Assembly: GCA_028284485.1 (NCBI GenBank)
Contig: JANQRQ010000075.1
Coordinates: 1-45,676 of the forward strand
Direction of reading: 5' to 3'
Origin: Planctomycetaceae bacterium
Lineage (GTDB): Bacteria > Planctomycetota > Planctomycetia > Planctomycetales > Planctomycetaceae
DNA: 45,676 bases
Below are positions 32,835-41,957 of the stretch, piece by piece; the stretch's first letter is position 1; each line of letters opens with the position of its first letter. Under the pieces are notes generated by a model. It was given only the letters and a program-made list of their open reading frames with translations. It did no database searches and was not told where the DNA came from. The position numbers were made by a program, and so were the translations under genes.

Positions 32835-33995
32835 TCACGGAGCGACGGCCAACGATTCCTGCAATAACGGCACCAACCGCGTGGCGAAACGGGGTGGGAC
32901 AGCATATTCGGAGTTGCACATTACCACGACGCCGATTCCCTGTTTGGGTCGAATCGCCAGGTGCGTACGCGTCTTCTCTTGAGCGCCGCCATGCGAAATC
33001 TCGACATCGTCGCCTTCGCCGGAAACGAAAAAGCCGAGGCCGTACAACGTTTCCTTTTCATCCTTGGTCAATTGGGGCGTCCACATGAGCTGTTCGGTCT
33101 CTTTCGAGACAAGCCGACCTTTCAGCAGCCCGACGGCGTACTTGGCGAGGTCGTCGATATTCGAAAGGTATCCGCCGCCCCCCAACTTCCAACTGACGTC
33201 CGTATCGGTCGAAGGAACGATTTCACCTTCCACTTTGCGATAGCCGAGGGTGCGATGCGGAATGTCGACCCATTGGTAGTCGGGTTGCAGCGTCGTCATG
33301 CCTAATGGCTTGATGATCCGTTTGGCCACCTGATCGGCAAATCTTTGTTCTCCCGCGCGCTCGATGGCTGCGCTTAACAAGATGAACCCATGCGTGGTGT
33401 AGGAGAACTTCGCGCCCGGCTCAGCAATCAGCGGCGAATCCTTAAACGTATCGAGCGCCAGAATGACGTTTTTGAACGGATGGGGGGAGTCGTATTCGCG
33501 CTCGGTACGGATGACTTCGCCGTTTGAGTAATGGACGACACCCCCTTGATGGCACAACAACTGCCTGGGTGTAATCGTCTTTCCTTTACCCGGGAACTCG
33601 GGGACCAACGTGCAAACATCACAATCGAGGTCGAGTTGCTGTTGTTCCCAAAGCTGCATCGCGGCGATCGCGGTGAGAGTTTTCGATATCGACGCCCAGC
33701 GAAACAGCGTGTCGCGGTCGACAGCGATTTGCTGTTTGCGGTCGGCGTAACCGAATCCTTTGAGGTAAATGATCTCGCCGTCGCGAATCAGGCCGACCGC
33801 CATTCCGACAATTTCCTGCTTGGCCATTTGCGCCTCGATGACTTCGTCGGCTTGAGCGGCTAGTTCAGCATCGAAAGCAACGACGGCATCGGCCGGCAGC
33901 GATGCGGAATCCAACGCGACAAGCGAAATGACGACCAGGGCCGTGAATGTCGAACAATGGCGTCGATGAGTACAAGTGAGGTAGCGGCCAATCAT
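32835..33995 (-). CDS. Exported serine hydrolase, LACTB/class C beta-lactamase fold
   Basis: This 386-residue protein has a signal peptide (FTALVVISLVALDSASLPADA). The beta-lactamase/PBP fold shows the SxxK motif ASISK (Ser102, Lys105 from the chosen start), the tyrosine motif in KFSYTTHGFILL (Tyr199), and SHGG in the KTG position. The Y-T-T in place of Y-x-N is the form seen in LACTB-like peptidases rather than in true antibiotic-degrading enzymes, so resistance should not be assumed. AAAGGAAA before ATG 33995 supports this start. It is convergent with the ArsR operon. Confidence 0.9.
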   Translation of the reverse strand: MIGRYLTCTHRRHCSTFTALVVISLVALDSASLPADAVVAFDAELAAQADEVIEAQMAKQEIVGMAVGLIRDGEIIYLKGFGYADRKQQIAVDRDTLFRWASISKTLTAIAAMQLWEQQQLDLDCDVCTLVPEFPGKGKTITPRQLLCHQGGVVHYSNGEVIRTEREYDSPHPFKNVILALDTFKDSPLIAEPGAKFSYTTHGFILLSAAIERAGEQRFADQVAKRIIKPLGMTTLQPDYQWVDIPHRTLGYRKVEGEIVPSTDTDVSWKLGGGGYLSNIDDLAKYAVGLLKGRLVSKETEQLMWTPQLTKDEKETLYGLGFFVSGEGDDVEISHGGAQEKTRTHLAIRPKQGIGVVVMCNSEYAVPPRFATRLVPLLQESLAVAP

Positions 33996-34204
33996 CGAGT
34001 TTCCTTTCAAACTGTCAAATCCGCGTGCGATTCTCTCGCTGTGCCGATGACGGCAGTCTACAGCGTCTCGGTCGTGAATGCCGCAACGATTTTCCGAACT
34101 TTGGCATGGGAACAGCGGTTCGGCCTTTCTCCGATTGAGCGGTTATGACTTCAGATCCGTTGCACCGCTTTGGCGAAAGCCGACACCGCTGCAGCGAATT
34201 CCCG

Positions 34205-34220
34205 CCCCGCCTTCGCGGGG
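34205..34220. repeat. CCCCGC hairpin in a 300-bp gene-free gap
   Basis: CCCCGC-CTTC-GCGGGG lies in the gap 33996-34296, followed by GACAGGCCTACTACGTCGG and AATGACC. Its wording recalls the widespread CCCGCGAAGGCGGG-type intergenic palindromes. The rest of the gap shows no gene. Confidence 0.5.
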
Positions 34221-34296
34221 ACAGGCCTACTACGTCGGAATGACCGTAACGGACGAGCGCGTTACCCGTGGCCGGCTGAAGCACTTTGATCGGTGC

Positions 34297-35121
34297 TCAC
34301 GCCGCTTTGGCAGAGACATCCTGTGCGGCAGGTTCCGCGGCGATGACTTCTGCGACAAAGGCTTCATAGTCGTGAGCGCCGGCGCACTTGGGGGCATAAT
34401 CGAAAATGGCCTGCCCAAAGCTGGGAGCTTCCGCCAATTTGATATTCCGCCTGATACGACTGTTAAAGATTTTAGCATTGGCCCAAGGTGCTTGCGGATC
34501 GCTTTGAGCGAGGAATTCATTCAGGTCGTCGCGGACGTCGGCGGCTAGCCGAGTGCCGGAATCGTACAGGCACAACAGAATCCCGCTGACTTTCAAATCG
34601 CGATTTAATCGCCTGGCGACCAAAGCCGTTGTCTCCAAAAGCTTCGAAAGTCCTTGGAGTCCGAAAAAGTGTGGTTGCAACGGAATGAAGACTTCACGTG
34701 CCGCTGTTAACGCATTGATTGTCAAGAGACCCAGAGAAGGGGGGCAATCCATCACGATGTAGTCAAAGTCTTGCTGGTCCGAGAGGGCAGCGATGGCGTT
34801 GCGCAAAACCGTCTCCCGATGTGGCGAGTCGACCAGTTCGACCTCGGCGGCAGCCAAATCGACATTTGAGGGGACGACCCACACATTGGGCGCAACCAAA
34901 CGACGAATATCCGCAAGCGATGCGCGGCGCGTGAAGACATCGTAAACGGTCGGCGTGTTTCCCAAGGCTTCGAGCCCGAAATGCAGCGAGCCATGTCCTT
35001 GTGGGTCGAGATCGATCAAGCAGACCTTGCGACCTTGCCGGGCGAGCCCTGCTGACAAGTTGACGCTGCTCGTCGTTTTGCCGACTCCCCCTTTTTGATT
35101 CATAACGGCAATCACGCGCAT
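34297..35121 (-). CDS. ParA/Soj-type ATPase
   Basis: This 274-residue protein has the deviant Walker A motif KGGVGKTT (catalytic Lys15, signature Lys10), the Walker A' [11 protein letters not shown], and Walker [13 protein letters not shown]. ParA proteins form ATP-dependent dimers on DNA and position chromosomes or other cargo. The [16 protein letters not shown] region is typical of chromosomal Soj. No parB gene lies next to it and no parS (TGTTTCACGTGAAACA-like) site is visible, so it is either an orphan or acts with a distant ParB. Element A copy 5 is in its 5' flank. Confidence 0.92.
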   Translation of the reverse strand: MRVIAVMNQKGGVGKTTSSVNLSAGLARQGRKVCLIDLDPQGHGSLHFGLEALGNTPTVYDVFTRRASLADIRRLVAPNVWVVPSNVDLAAAEVELVDSPHRETVLRNAIAALSDQQDFDYIVMDCPPSLGLLTINALTAAREVFIPLQPHFFGLQGLSKLLETTALVARRLNRDLKVSGILLCLYDSGTRLAADVRDDLNEFLAQSDPQAPWANAKIFNSRIRRNIKLAEAPSFGQAIFDYAPKCAGAHDYEAFVAEVIAAEPAAQDVSAKAA

Positions 35122-35157
35122 TGAGGAATCCTTTCCGTGCCGATTTTCCTGCCACTA

Positions 35158-35259
35158 CAGCGTATTACGCTGACTTGTGGCCGCGACAATCGCGTGTTGG
35201 TCTATGATTGCTGGTTCCCACGAGCCAGAAACGCTCACAAGAAAATGTAAACCGCTTTA
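35158..35259 (-). repeat. Dispersed element A, copy 5 (102 bp)
   Basis: On the minus strand it begins TAAAGCGGTTTAC and ends CAGCGTAATACGCTG. It abuts element B copy 2 (opposite strand) and is in sense with the exported 744-residue protein gene upstream of it. Confidence 0.92.
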
Positions 35260-35348
35260 GTGCAAGTCGCTCTTTCCGATGCCCGCTAAGTTCCGTTTTA
35301 ACAAGGCAAATACCGTGTGACCGCGTTGCAGGACGGTGACACGTTTTC
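35258..35348 (+). repeat. Dispersed element B, copy 2 (91 bp)
   Basis: This is the same 91-bp element as 10150-10240 on the plus strand. Here it lies head to head with element A, while at 10 kb the two are in tandem. Confidence 0.85.
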
Positions 35349-35510
35349 CGAAATCGCATTTCTAAGACGAGGCTGTCTCGTCACGGTGCTCAGTCGGTAC
35401 CGCAGAAAGCGGGGAAGTATAGTCCTGCTGGGGCATCGACGAAAGGTGGATTTCGGTTCCCGTTCCTGCCGATGCAGCGACCTGGAACGTTCGTCGCCTA
35501 ACCCCAAAAG

Positions 35511-35546
35511 CAAAAGCGGGAAGCCTTTACGACTTTCCCGCTTTTG
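35511..35546 (-). terminator. Stem-loop terminator of the exported-protein gene
   Basis: CAAAAGCGGGAAG (35511-35523) and CTTTCCCGCTTTTG (35533-35546) form a long stem. Read on the minus strand it is followed by CTTTTG, a short T-rich tail, 45 bp beyond the stop of the gene ending at 35591. It could work in both directions. Confidence 0.75.
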
Positions 35547-35590
35547 AGCATTCTTGTTGCGATGGCAACCTTTCGGCTGCGAACGGCAAC

Positions 35591-37822
35591 TTATTCGACC
35601 ACCACGCTCAACCAGCCGTCGAGAGCGGCGATTTCTGTCACTTTCACATCAATCGTCCCTTGTCCGTCGCCACGATCGATGGCGATCACCCTGTCGAATT
35701 CCCGGTCGGGCAGGGTATCTTGAATTCGGCTGCGGACGATGCCCGCGCGGGCAATTTGCACGGTCAAGCTGCTGGGCCGTTCGACCGGCTTAACAGCCAC
35801 TTCGCCGCTGGTGACCAAAATGTTGTCACCTTGAATTTCGAAGCTCAGCGGTACTTCGATGATTTGCGTCGGAATATCCTCGTCATCCGGCTGCTTCAAG
35901 CCAGTGCGAATAATCAAAGTCAAAACACCATCGCGAGCCCGCATGCGAATCGGGTCGGAGTCCGGAAAGATAAATACCGCCGGCTCCTTCTCTTCTTCTT
36001 CCTCTTCCGCTGCGGGTTCGGGCACGGCGTCAGGATCTTCTTCGAATTTGAACTCTTCGCCGGTAAGTCTCGAGAAGAAGTCTTCGATTTCTGCCTGAAG
36101 ATCGGCTTCCGTCATGGTTCGGCCGGCGAGATTGAGCCGCGCCATACTATTGTTCATCAGGCTTTCGTGGACATGCGCGACGAGGCCGTTCGAAGAGTTC
36201 ACTGTCGAGCCGGGTTGTCCGCCGCCGGCTTCTCCCGAATGCATCAGCCTCGTGCTGGCACGCATTTGCGTGTCGGTCGAGCGAAAGCTTTTGGCATCGG
36301 GGTACAGGCCGAGTTCTTTCAATCGGGCGTTGGTTTCGGATTCCATGTCCCGATTCACTTGGGCAAACTGTTCGTTCACTTCCGAATCGAGGCGAGGTGC
36401 AACCTTACTTGAGACGCGGCCACGAGCAATGGCTTCCGATTGGGGCCGTTTTTTCTCGGCTGCTCGAACCGCGATCGAATCGGCGATTGACCCGAATATG
36501 GGAAACCCGCTAATCGTCGTTCGGGCACCGGTCGTTGTATTGTTGGCATTCACCGAGACTCGAGCGGGCGATGTTGAAAAACTGTCGCCATCGAATCGGA
36601 CTTCCTTATACGCCCAGAAATTGTGATAGCCGGACGTAAAGATGGTGGCCTGCTCGGTCACGCCTTGCGTGCTCGATTGCGTTGTCCCCGCGAGGGTGAT
36701 ATCGAATCGTACGCTTTGGTTACTCGGTTTCAGGTCCAATCCGACGTCGGTGGTCGTCCATTGGTTACCGGAAACGTTCGCCCCCAAAATGAAATCGCAA
36801 ACCGGGCCGGTCTCATTACGGCGGTCGTAAACCATCCGCTTCAAGAATGCTTCCGAAGCCACGATTCGTAAGTTGTAGTTGAAATAGTGCGACCGCATGA
36901 CGGAAGACAAGATTTGACCGCCGTCCGGGGCGATATCGGAAGCGGCATTGTACGCTTCGCGAAGTGCGGCGGCCGCTTCACTACTGTTGTCGGCTTCGTA
37001 CGCTTCGGCGGCAGCGACGAGGGCAGCCAACGATTCTCGCAATTTCTCTCGGTCCAGCGGTTGCTCGGCCAAGGCGACCGATTCGAGGTATTGGTCGACC
37101 GCAGCTTCGAAATCACCAAAAGCCGGGCGCGAAACAAAATCACGTTGATCGGCTTCCGGAAGGCTACCACGATTTGCAAGCTTGGCCTTCACGGCAGCTG
37201 CAGCATCCGGGTTACCATCCGACAAGCTGTTGGTATTGAAATAACCCAGCCAGGCCGATCCGCCACGAATCGGCCTCAAATAATTCGCCAGGTCGTCCAC
37301 GGCATTTTGAAGTGAACGGCGAGCCGCTTGAAGTCTGATGTCTTTAGCGGCTTCTTCGTCAACATCCAAGGTATCGAGAACGGCTTCAGCCATATCGACA
37401 CGGCGGCCCAGGGCACCGTGCAAAGTCGAAATGGGCACATGCAATGACCGATATCGGCTGTCGTCGAGTGCCTTTTTCATCACGCCGATTTTGCGCTTCA
37501 GGCCCGCGAGCGCTGCGCGTTGCTCTTCGACGGAAAGCTCTTCTTCGCTTTCGTAGAAGTCAATCACGTCATTAGCGACCTGTTGGCCCCACTCGGTCCA
37601 TTTTCCGTCGAGTGGTTCGAACGCTGTGTCGTAAATCGCATCGGGGGTGACTTCGGGCAAGATCCCTCGGAGTCCGGCTGAGTTCCCGCCGGCCGATTCG
37701 TCGAAGCCCCGAGACGCAGAGACGATACAGATGACCGCAGCAAATGCAACAGCGGAATTGCGGGCCATCCGACGGTTGAGAAATGTGCGCAGTCTCGCGC
37801 TGGTGAAAAACTTGAGATTCAT
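35591..37822 (-). CDS. Large exported protein, unknown function
   Basis: This 743- to 744-residue protein has a signal peptide-like start (NSAVAFAAVICIVSASRG). Residues about 80-330 are helical with many Ala and Glu (for example LAALVAAAEAYEADNSSEAAAALREAY), suggesting a coiled bundle. Residues about 340-480 look beta-rich (VRFDITLAGTTQSS), and a Glu-run acidic linker EEEEEEK near residue 620 precedes a C-terminal beta domain (LSFEIQGDNILVTSGEV). I know no named family. It is read from ATG 37822 with GGAG upstream (TTG 37828 is an alternative), and a terminator follows. Confidence 0.8.
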   Translation of the reverse strand: MNLKFFTSARLRTFLNRRMARNSAVAFAAVICIVSASRGFDESAGGNSAGLRGILPEVTPDAIYDTAFEPLDGKWTEWGQQVANDVIDFYESEEELSVEEQRAALAGLKRKIGVMKKALDDSRYRSLHVPISTLHGALGRRVDMAEAVLDTLDVDEEAAKDIRLQAARRSLQNAVDDLANYLRPIRGGSAWLGYFNTNSLSDGNPDAAAAVKAKLANRGSLPEADQRDFVSRPAFGDFEAAVDQYLESVALAEQPLDREKLRESLAALVAAAEAYEADNSSEAAAALREAYNAASDIAPDGGQILSSVMRSHYFNYNLRIVASEAFLKRMVYDRRNETGPVCDFILGANVSGNQWTTTDVGLDLKPSNQSVRFDITLAGTTQSSTQGVTEQATIFTSGYHNFWAYKEVRFDGDSFSTSPARVSVNANNTTTGARTTISGFPIFGSIADSIAVRAAEKKRPQSEAIARGRVSSKVAPRLDSEVNEQFAQVNRDMESETNARLKELGLYPDAKSFRSTDTQMRASTRLMHSGEAGGGQPGSTVNSSNGLVAHVHESLMNNSMARLNLAGRTMTEADLQAEIEDFFSRLTGEEFKFEEDPDAVPEPAAEEEEEEKEPAVFIFPDSDPIRMRARDGVLTLIIRTGLKQPDDEDIPTQIIEVPLSFEIQGDNILVTSGEVAVKPVERPSSLTVQIARAGIVRSRIQDTLPDREFDRVIAIDRGDGQGTIDVKVTEIAALDGWLSVVVE

Positions 37823-38453
37823 GGTCAATGCACTCCGTTGGCTGTAAGCGTCACATCGTTCGACGACCGACCTAAACCCTGCTGAGCGTCATCGCGATTC
37901 GTTCGTGCTGATCACGTGCTAAACGATTTTGACTGGTAGTCTCCGTACTACACCTGCGTCATTATCGTCAGATCACTTGGGTCGCCGACCTCATAATTCG
38001 GGCAGAATAGCTCCGTTGGTAAAACAGTCCGGATCAAGTCGCTACGGCTTGCCGTAGTTGTTTCATGCAAATTGTCGGACCAATACAACTGGCATATTTT
38101 CACAGGAGAATCAGGAGGATTGGCCGCTGCCCCCAGTCGGACTCGCTTCGCTCCTGACTTTCCGTTGTTTACCTTAAGTGGCCCGGTCCACTCAATCGAT
38201 AAAAGCTGCCGAGCTTCCGCAGTCTAATCAACCCGATTTGAGCGTGCAATTGACTATCGGTGGGCTTCTGAGAGAATTGCGCAGATTATCGAGTCGGCTT
38301 GGGAAGCCGGAAATGTCGCGGAATCAAACGGTTTAGAACGTTGGACAGGGTAATCGGCGAAGACTCCACTTCGCTTAACAGTTCAATCGCAGCGGCCATC
38401 GGCGCTTGCCAAACAACGGATTCGAAATAACGAGCAACGAGACGTAACGACTT
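37823..38453. other. 631-bp gene-free region between divergent genes
   Basis: No gene is supported. A segment at 38000 looks faintly like a tRNA but fails on the T-arm. AT-rich patches around 38020-38110 could hold promoters for the two divergent genes. No repeat of families A to D occurs here. Confidence 0.5.
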
Positions 38454-40721
38454 GTGTCAAATCTCAACGATCTAACGCCGCCCCAACAGCAGGCTGTCGA
38501 GCATATCGAAGGACCGCTTCTGGTCCTCGCCGGGCCAGGTTCTGGAAAGACCAGGGTCATTACGCGCCGCATTGCCAGCCTGATCGAAAACGGTGTGCGT
38601 CCTCACCAGATTTTGGCCATTACGTTCACCAATAAGGCGGCCAACGAGATGGCAAGCCGGGTCGAGGACCTGATTCCGGACCGGCGAGTTTGGATTAGCA
38701 CGTTTCACCGATTCTGCGCACGGCTGTTGCGATCTCGAGCTGATCTGGTCGGGCTGCAGTCGAATTTCTCGATTCTCGATTCGACCGACCAGCAAACTCT
38801 CATGCGGCAGATTCTGAATGATTTGGATTTCGATACGGTGCAATATGCACCGGGAAAGATCGCAGCCATTATCAGCCGTGCGAAGAATAAGCTGCAATCT
38901 GCGGAAGAGTTCGAGCGAGCCCGTGGCGAATCGATCGGGACACATCTCGATGCGGTCGCCAGTCAGGTGTATCGCGATTACCAACAGCGTTTGAGAACAT
39001 CCAACGCGGTCGACTTCGACGACTTGCTGCTGCACGTGGTAACCATTCTCAGCGAGAATCCCGAACTACGCAGCGATTTGGACGAGCGATTTCGATATGT
39101 TTTGGTCGACGAATATCAGGATACCAACCTGGCGCAATACCGCATCGTGGCGGCGCTTTCGCAAGACCATCCGAATTTGTGTGTGACCGGCGATCCTGAC
39201 CAATCGATTTACGGCTGGCGCGGAGCACAAATCGACAACATTCTCAGATTCGAAAGCGAATTTCCGCAGGCTCGCGTCGTAAGACTCGAAGAAAACTTTC
39301 GCAGTACAGCATCGATTCTCAGGACGGCCGACTGCCTGATTGCCAATAACGTCCAGCGTAAGTCGAAATCGCTCACGACTTCGAATCCGGACGGCACACC
39401 GGTGCAGTTATTGACATTCGAAGATGGACACCAGGAAGCCGAGTTGATCGCCCGGCGCATCCGCAAGGCGTTCGAGGACGACGGTCGAAAATGGTCGGAC
39501 TTTGCGATTTTTTACCGGGTGAACTCTCTCTCCCGCGAATTGGAGCACGCCCTAAACCGGCAGGCGATTCCTTATCAGGTTGTCGCCGGATTGGCGTTTT
39601 ACGAGCGGGCCGAAGTGAAAGATTTGCTGGCTTATTTGAGGTTGGTGAATAACCGGGATGATCGGGCCGCGTTTCTTCGCGTGGTGAACAAACCGCTGCG
39701 CGGAATTGGCAAGACGACACAGTCGAAACTGAATGTTTGGGCGAACTCTCAGAATCGAAGTTTGTGGGAAGCGGCGGTTAATGCCAAAGACGTACCGGGA
39801 CTTTCGAAACGAGCGGTCGGATTGCTAACGCGGTTTGTCAATTTGATCGAAAGCATGTCGATGGCCGACGCCGGTTCGGTCGCCGATTTGATGCGAACGA
39901 TCATCGACAAAATCGACTATACGCGTCCGTGGGAGGGCAGTCCGTCCGAACAAGATCTGCAGCGACTTTCCAACGTCAACGAGTTTCTCAGCGCCGCAGA
40001 GCAATACGACGAGCAGGCGGCCGACGAGAGGAGTTTGGAAGGCTTTTTGGAGACAGTCAGCCTGGCAACCGATGTCGATCGTTTCGACGAATCGGCGGGG
40101 CGCGTGGCATTGATGACCTTACATGCTGCCAAGGGGTTGGAGTTTCCCGCGGTTTATGTGGTCGGTGTGGAAGAGGAACTGATTCCCCATAAACGATCGA
40201 CGCGCGAAAACGATCCCAAGCAAATCGAAGAAGAACGTCGATTGTTGTTTGTCGGCATGACCCGCGCCATGGAAGAGTTGTATCTGACACAGACGCGACG
40301 TCGCGCGATTCATGGTCGCATGCTGGAAACGATCCGCAGCCCATTTCTTGGCGAAATGGACTTGGTCGATGTCGATTGCTCGGAATTCGAATGGGCCCCG
40401 GACCATGCGTGGATCAGTCAAACGGCTGCGAATTCCGACTTGGGCGATGATGCGAACTCTGCAGCGCCGACTTTGGATCGTCGCAAACCATTGCTCACCA
40501 CTGGGGCCGCTTTATTGAACGGCGAGTCGCATGCTGCTGAGATACCGGCCGGATTCTCCATGGGCATGCAGGTCCGACACCCTCGGCACGGGCTAGGGAC
40601 CGTGGTGGAATTGTCCGGCTTTTCCAAGCGACGCACTTTAACGGTGGAATTTCAGCAGGACGGTCGCCGCGTGACGTATATCGCGTCGAAATGTCCGCTG
40701 CAACCGGTCGGATCAGGCTGA
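38454..40721 (+). CDS. pcrA: UvrD/PcrA-type superfamily 1 DNA helicase
   Basis: This 755-residue protein starts with GTG. All SF1A motifs are present in order: Q-motif LNDLTPPQQQAV, Walker A AGPGSGKT (Lys32), Ia TFTNKAANEM, II VDEYQDTN, III GDPDQSIYGWRGA, IV LEENFRST, V LMTLHAAKGLEF, and VI RRLLFVGMTRA. The C-terminal 50 residues (GMQVRHPRHGLGTVVEL) form the Tudor-like tail that in PcrA contacts RNA polymerase. It unwinds DNA 3' to 5' in repair and replication-conflict removal. The Tudor tail favours PcrA/UvrD over Rep. Confidence 0.95.
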   Translation: MSNLNDLTPPQQQAVEHIEGPLLVLAGPGSGKTRVITRRIASLIENGVRPHQILAITFTNKAANEMASRVEDLIPDRRVWISTFHRFCARLLRSRADLVGLQSNFSILDSTDQQTLMRQILNDLDFDTVQYAPGKIAAIISRAKNKLQSAEEFERARGESIGTHLDAVASQVYRDYQQRLRTSNAVDFDDLLLHVVTILSENPELRSDLDERFRYVLVDEYQDTNLAQYRIVAALSQDHPNLCVTGDPDQSIYGWRGAQIDNILRFESEFPQARVVRLEENFRSTASILRTADCLIANNVQRKSKSLTTSNPDGTPVQLLTFEDGHQEAELIARRIRKAFEDDGRKWSDFAIFYRVNSLSRELEHALNRQAIPYQVVAGLAFYERAEVKDLLAYLRLVNNRDDRAAFLRVVNKPLRGIGKTTQSKLNVWANSQNRSLWEAAVNAKDVPGLSKRAVGLLTRFVNLIESMSMADAGSVADLMRTIIDKIDYTRPWEGSPSEQDLQRLSNVNEFLSAAEQYDEQAADERSLEGFLETVSLATDVDRFDESAGRVALMTLHAAKGLEFPAVYVVGVEEELIPHKRSTRENDPKQIEEERRLLFVGMTRAMEELYLTQTRRRAIHGRMLETIRSPFLGEMDLVDVDCSEFEWAPDHAWISQTAANSDLGDDANSAAPTLDRRKPLLTTGAALLNGESHAAEIPAGFSMGMQVRHPRHGLGTVVELSGFSKRRTLTVEFQQDGRRVTYIASKCPLQPVGSG

Positions 40722-40796
40722 AATCGGCCTTCTCTCAAGACCATATCTCTTGCCGGTCGATTCTAAATATAGGCCGTTTTACGCGCTCGATAGTCT

Positions 40797-40898
40797 TAGA
40801 GCGGTTTACTTTTTCTCGTGGGCGTTTCTGGCTCGTGGGAACCAGCTGTTCTAGGACAAAACGCGATTTTCGCGACCACAAGTCAGCGTAAAGCGCTG
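40797..40898 (+). repeat. Dispersed element A, copy 6 (102 bp)
   Basis: This is closest to the consensus (TAGAGCGGTTTACTTTTTC start) and ends CAGCGTAAAGCGCTG. It lies 75 bp behind pcrA, in sense. Confidence 0.93.
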
Positions 40899-41009
40899 TA
40901 ATTCTTGAATGGACTGCGCAGGCGGCCGGCAGCTTGATTCGACGGTAGGAAACCGCCCTTCAGCATGGCCGGTCACAGAGAATTCATCCCTAGTGAAAAG
41001 TGAACTTTC

Positions 41010-41957
41010 ATGCCGCCCCGTAAACGTCCGCCGAAACATCGCACTGCTGTGGGGGCGTCGCGCAAAAACCCCTCGTCGCATTTGCCGGCGTTCCTGCATT
41101 ACCTCGAAGCGGAATGCGGCATGGCGCAAAACACGGTGCGGGCCTACGGGTCTGACCTGCAACAATTTCTGCAGTGGCTGGCGTCCGAACAACAGGCGAC
41201 GTTGCAGGATGTCAATCTGCGAGTGATGTCGCGGTACCTGCAGACACTTCACGATCGCAACCTGGTCGCGTCGACGATTGCCCGCCATTTGGTTTCCGTC
41301 AAAATGTTCTTTCGGTACCTGGTGCTGGAAGGCGTGTTGTTGCAAAGCAGCGTCGACTTGCTTAGTTCGCCGAAGTTGTGGCGGCAGCTTCCGAAAATCT
41401 TGAGTCCGGAAATGGTCGATCAATTGCTGGCCGCCCCAGGAAGCGACGATCGCTTTCCACTGCGCGATCGCGCACTGTTGACGATGCTGTACGCAACCGG
41501 TTGTCGTGCCTCTGAGGTCACAACACTAAAAACTTACGATGTCCACTTCGACGAAGGTTTCGCTCGCTGCACGGGCAAAGGAAATAAGGAACGACTGGTT
41601 TCGTTGAACCCGGTCGCCCGATTGAGCGTCGAAAGCTACCTGGAGCAAGAGCGCCCCGATTTGGTTTATCCGAACGAGTCGGAATGGTTGTTTGTGACAC
41701 GCCGCGGCAATCGACTTTCGAGAATTATGGTTTGGAACATCGTTAAGAAGTATGCCCGACGGATCGGTTGCAGCCGTTCGGTCAGCCCTCATACGCTGCG
41801 TCACAGTTTTGCCACGCACATGTTGGCCGGTGGCGCGGAGATTCGGGCCCTTCAAGAACTGTTGGGCCATGCCAGCATCTCGACGACGCAAATCTACACC
41901 CACGTCGAGCACAGCCGGCTCAAGGCCGTGCACGAAAAATGTCATCCGCGCGGCTGA
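41010..41957 (+). CDS. Xer-type tyrosine recombinase
   Basis: This 315-residue protein has the N-terminal SAM-like core-binding domain (FLHYLEAECGMAQNTVRAYGSDL) and the catalytic domain with the full active site: Arg166 (ATGCRASEV), Lys in the KGNKERLV turn, His261 and Arg264 (HTLRH), His287 (LGHASISTTQ) and nucleophile Tyr296 (IYTHV). XerC and XerD resolve chromosome dimers at dif, but integron and phage relatives look similar. The sequence is nearer to XerD-type, which I do not claim as certain. A basic N-terminal extension of about 20 residues (PPRKRPPKHR) is unusual. No dif site or mobile element is adjacent. Confidence 0.9.
   Translation: MPPRKRPPKHRTAVGASRKNPSSHLPAFLHYLEAECGMAQNTVRAYGSDLQQFLQWLASEQQATLQDVNLRVMSRYLQTLHDRNLVASTIARHLVSVKMFFRYLVLEGVLLQSSVDLLSSPKLWRQLPKILSPEMVDQLLAAPGSDDRFPLRDRALLTMLYATGCRASEVTTLKTYDVHFDEGFARCTGKGNKERLVSLNPVARLSVESYLEQERPDLVYPNESEWLFVTRRGNRLSRIMVWNIVKKYARRIGCSRSVSPHTLRHSFATHMLAGGAEIRALQELLGHASISTTQIYTHVEHSRLKAVHEKCHPRG

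Noticed and set aside
33162..33995. Antibiotic-resistance beta-lactamase
   Set aside because: The fold is right, but the Y-T-T motif and secreted LACTB-like pattern fit a housekeeping serine hydrolase better; the BlaI pair is 28 kb away.
38000..38075. tRNA-like string GGGCAGAATAGCTCCGTTGGTAAAAC
   Set aside because: The D-loop resembles a tRNA, but no T-arm (GGTTCGANTCC) or closing acceptor stem follows at the right distance.
41010..41957. Integrase of an inserted mobile element
   Set aside because: No att-like direct repeats, tRNA target or phage genes surround it. A Xer-type housekeeping role is simpler.
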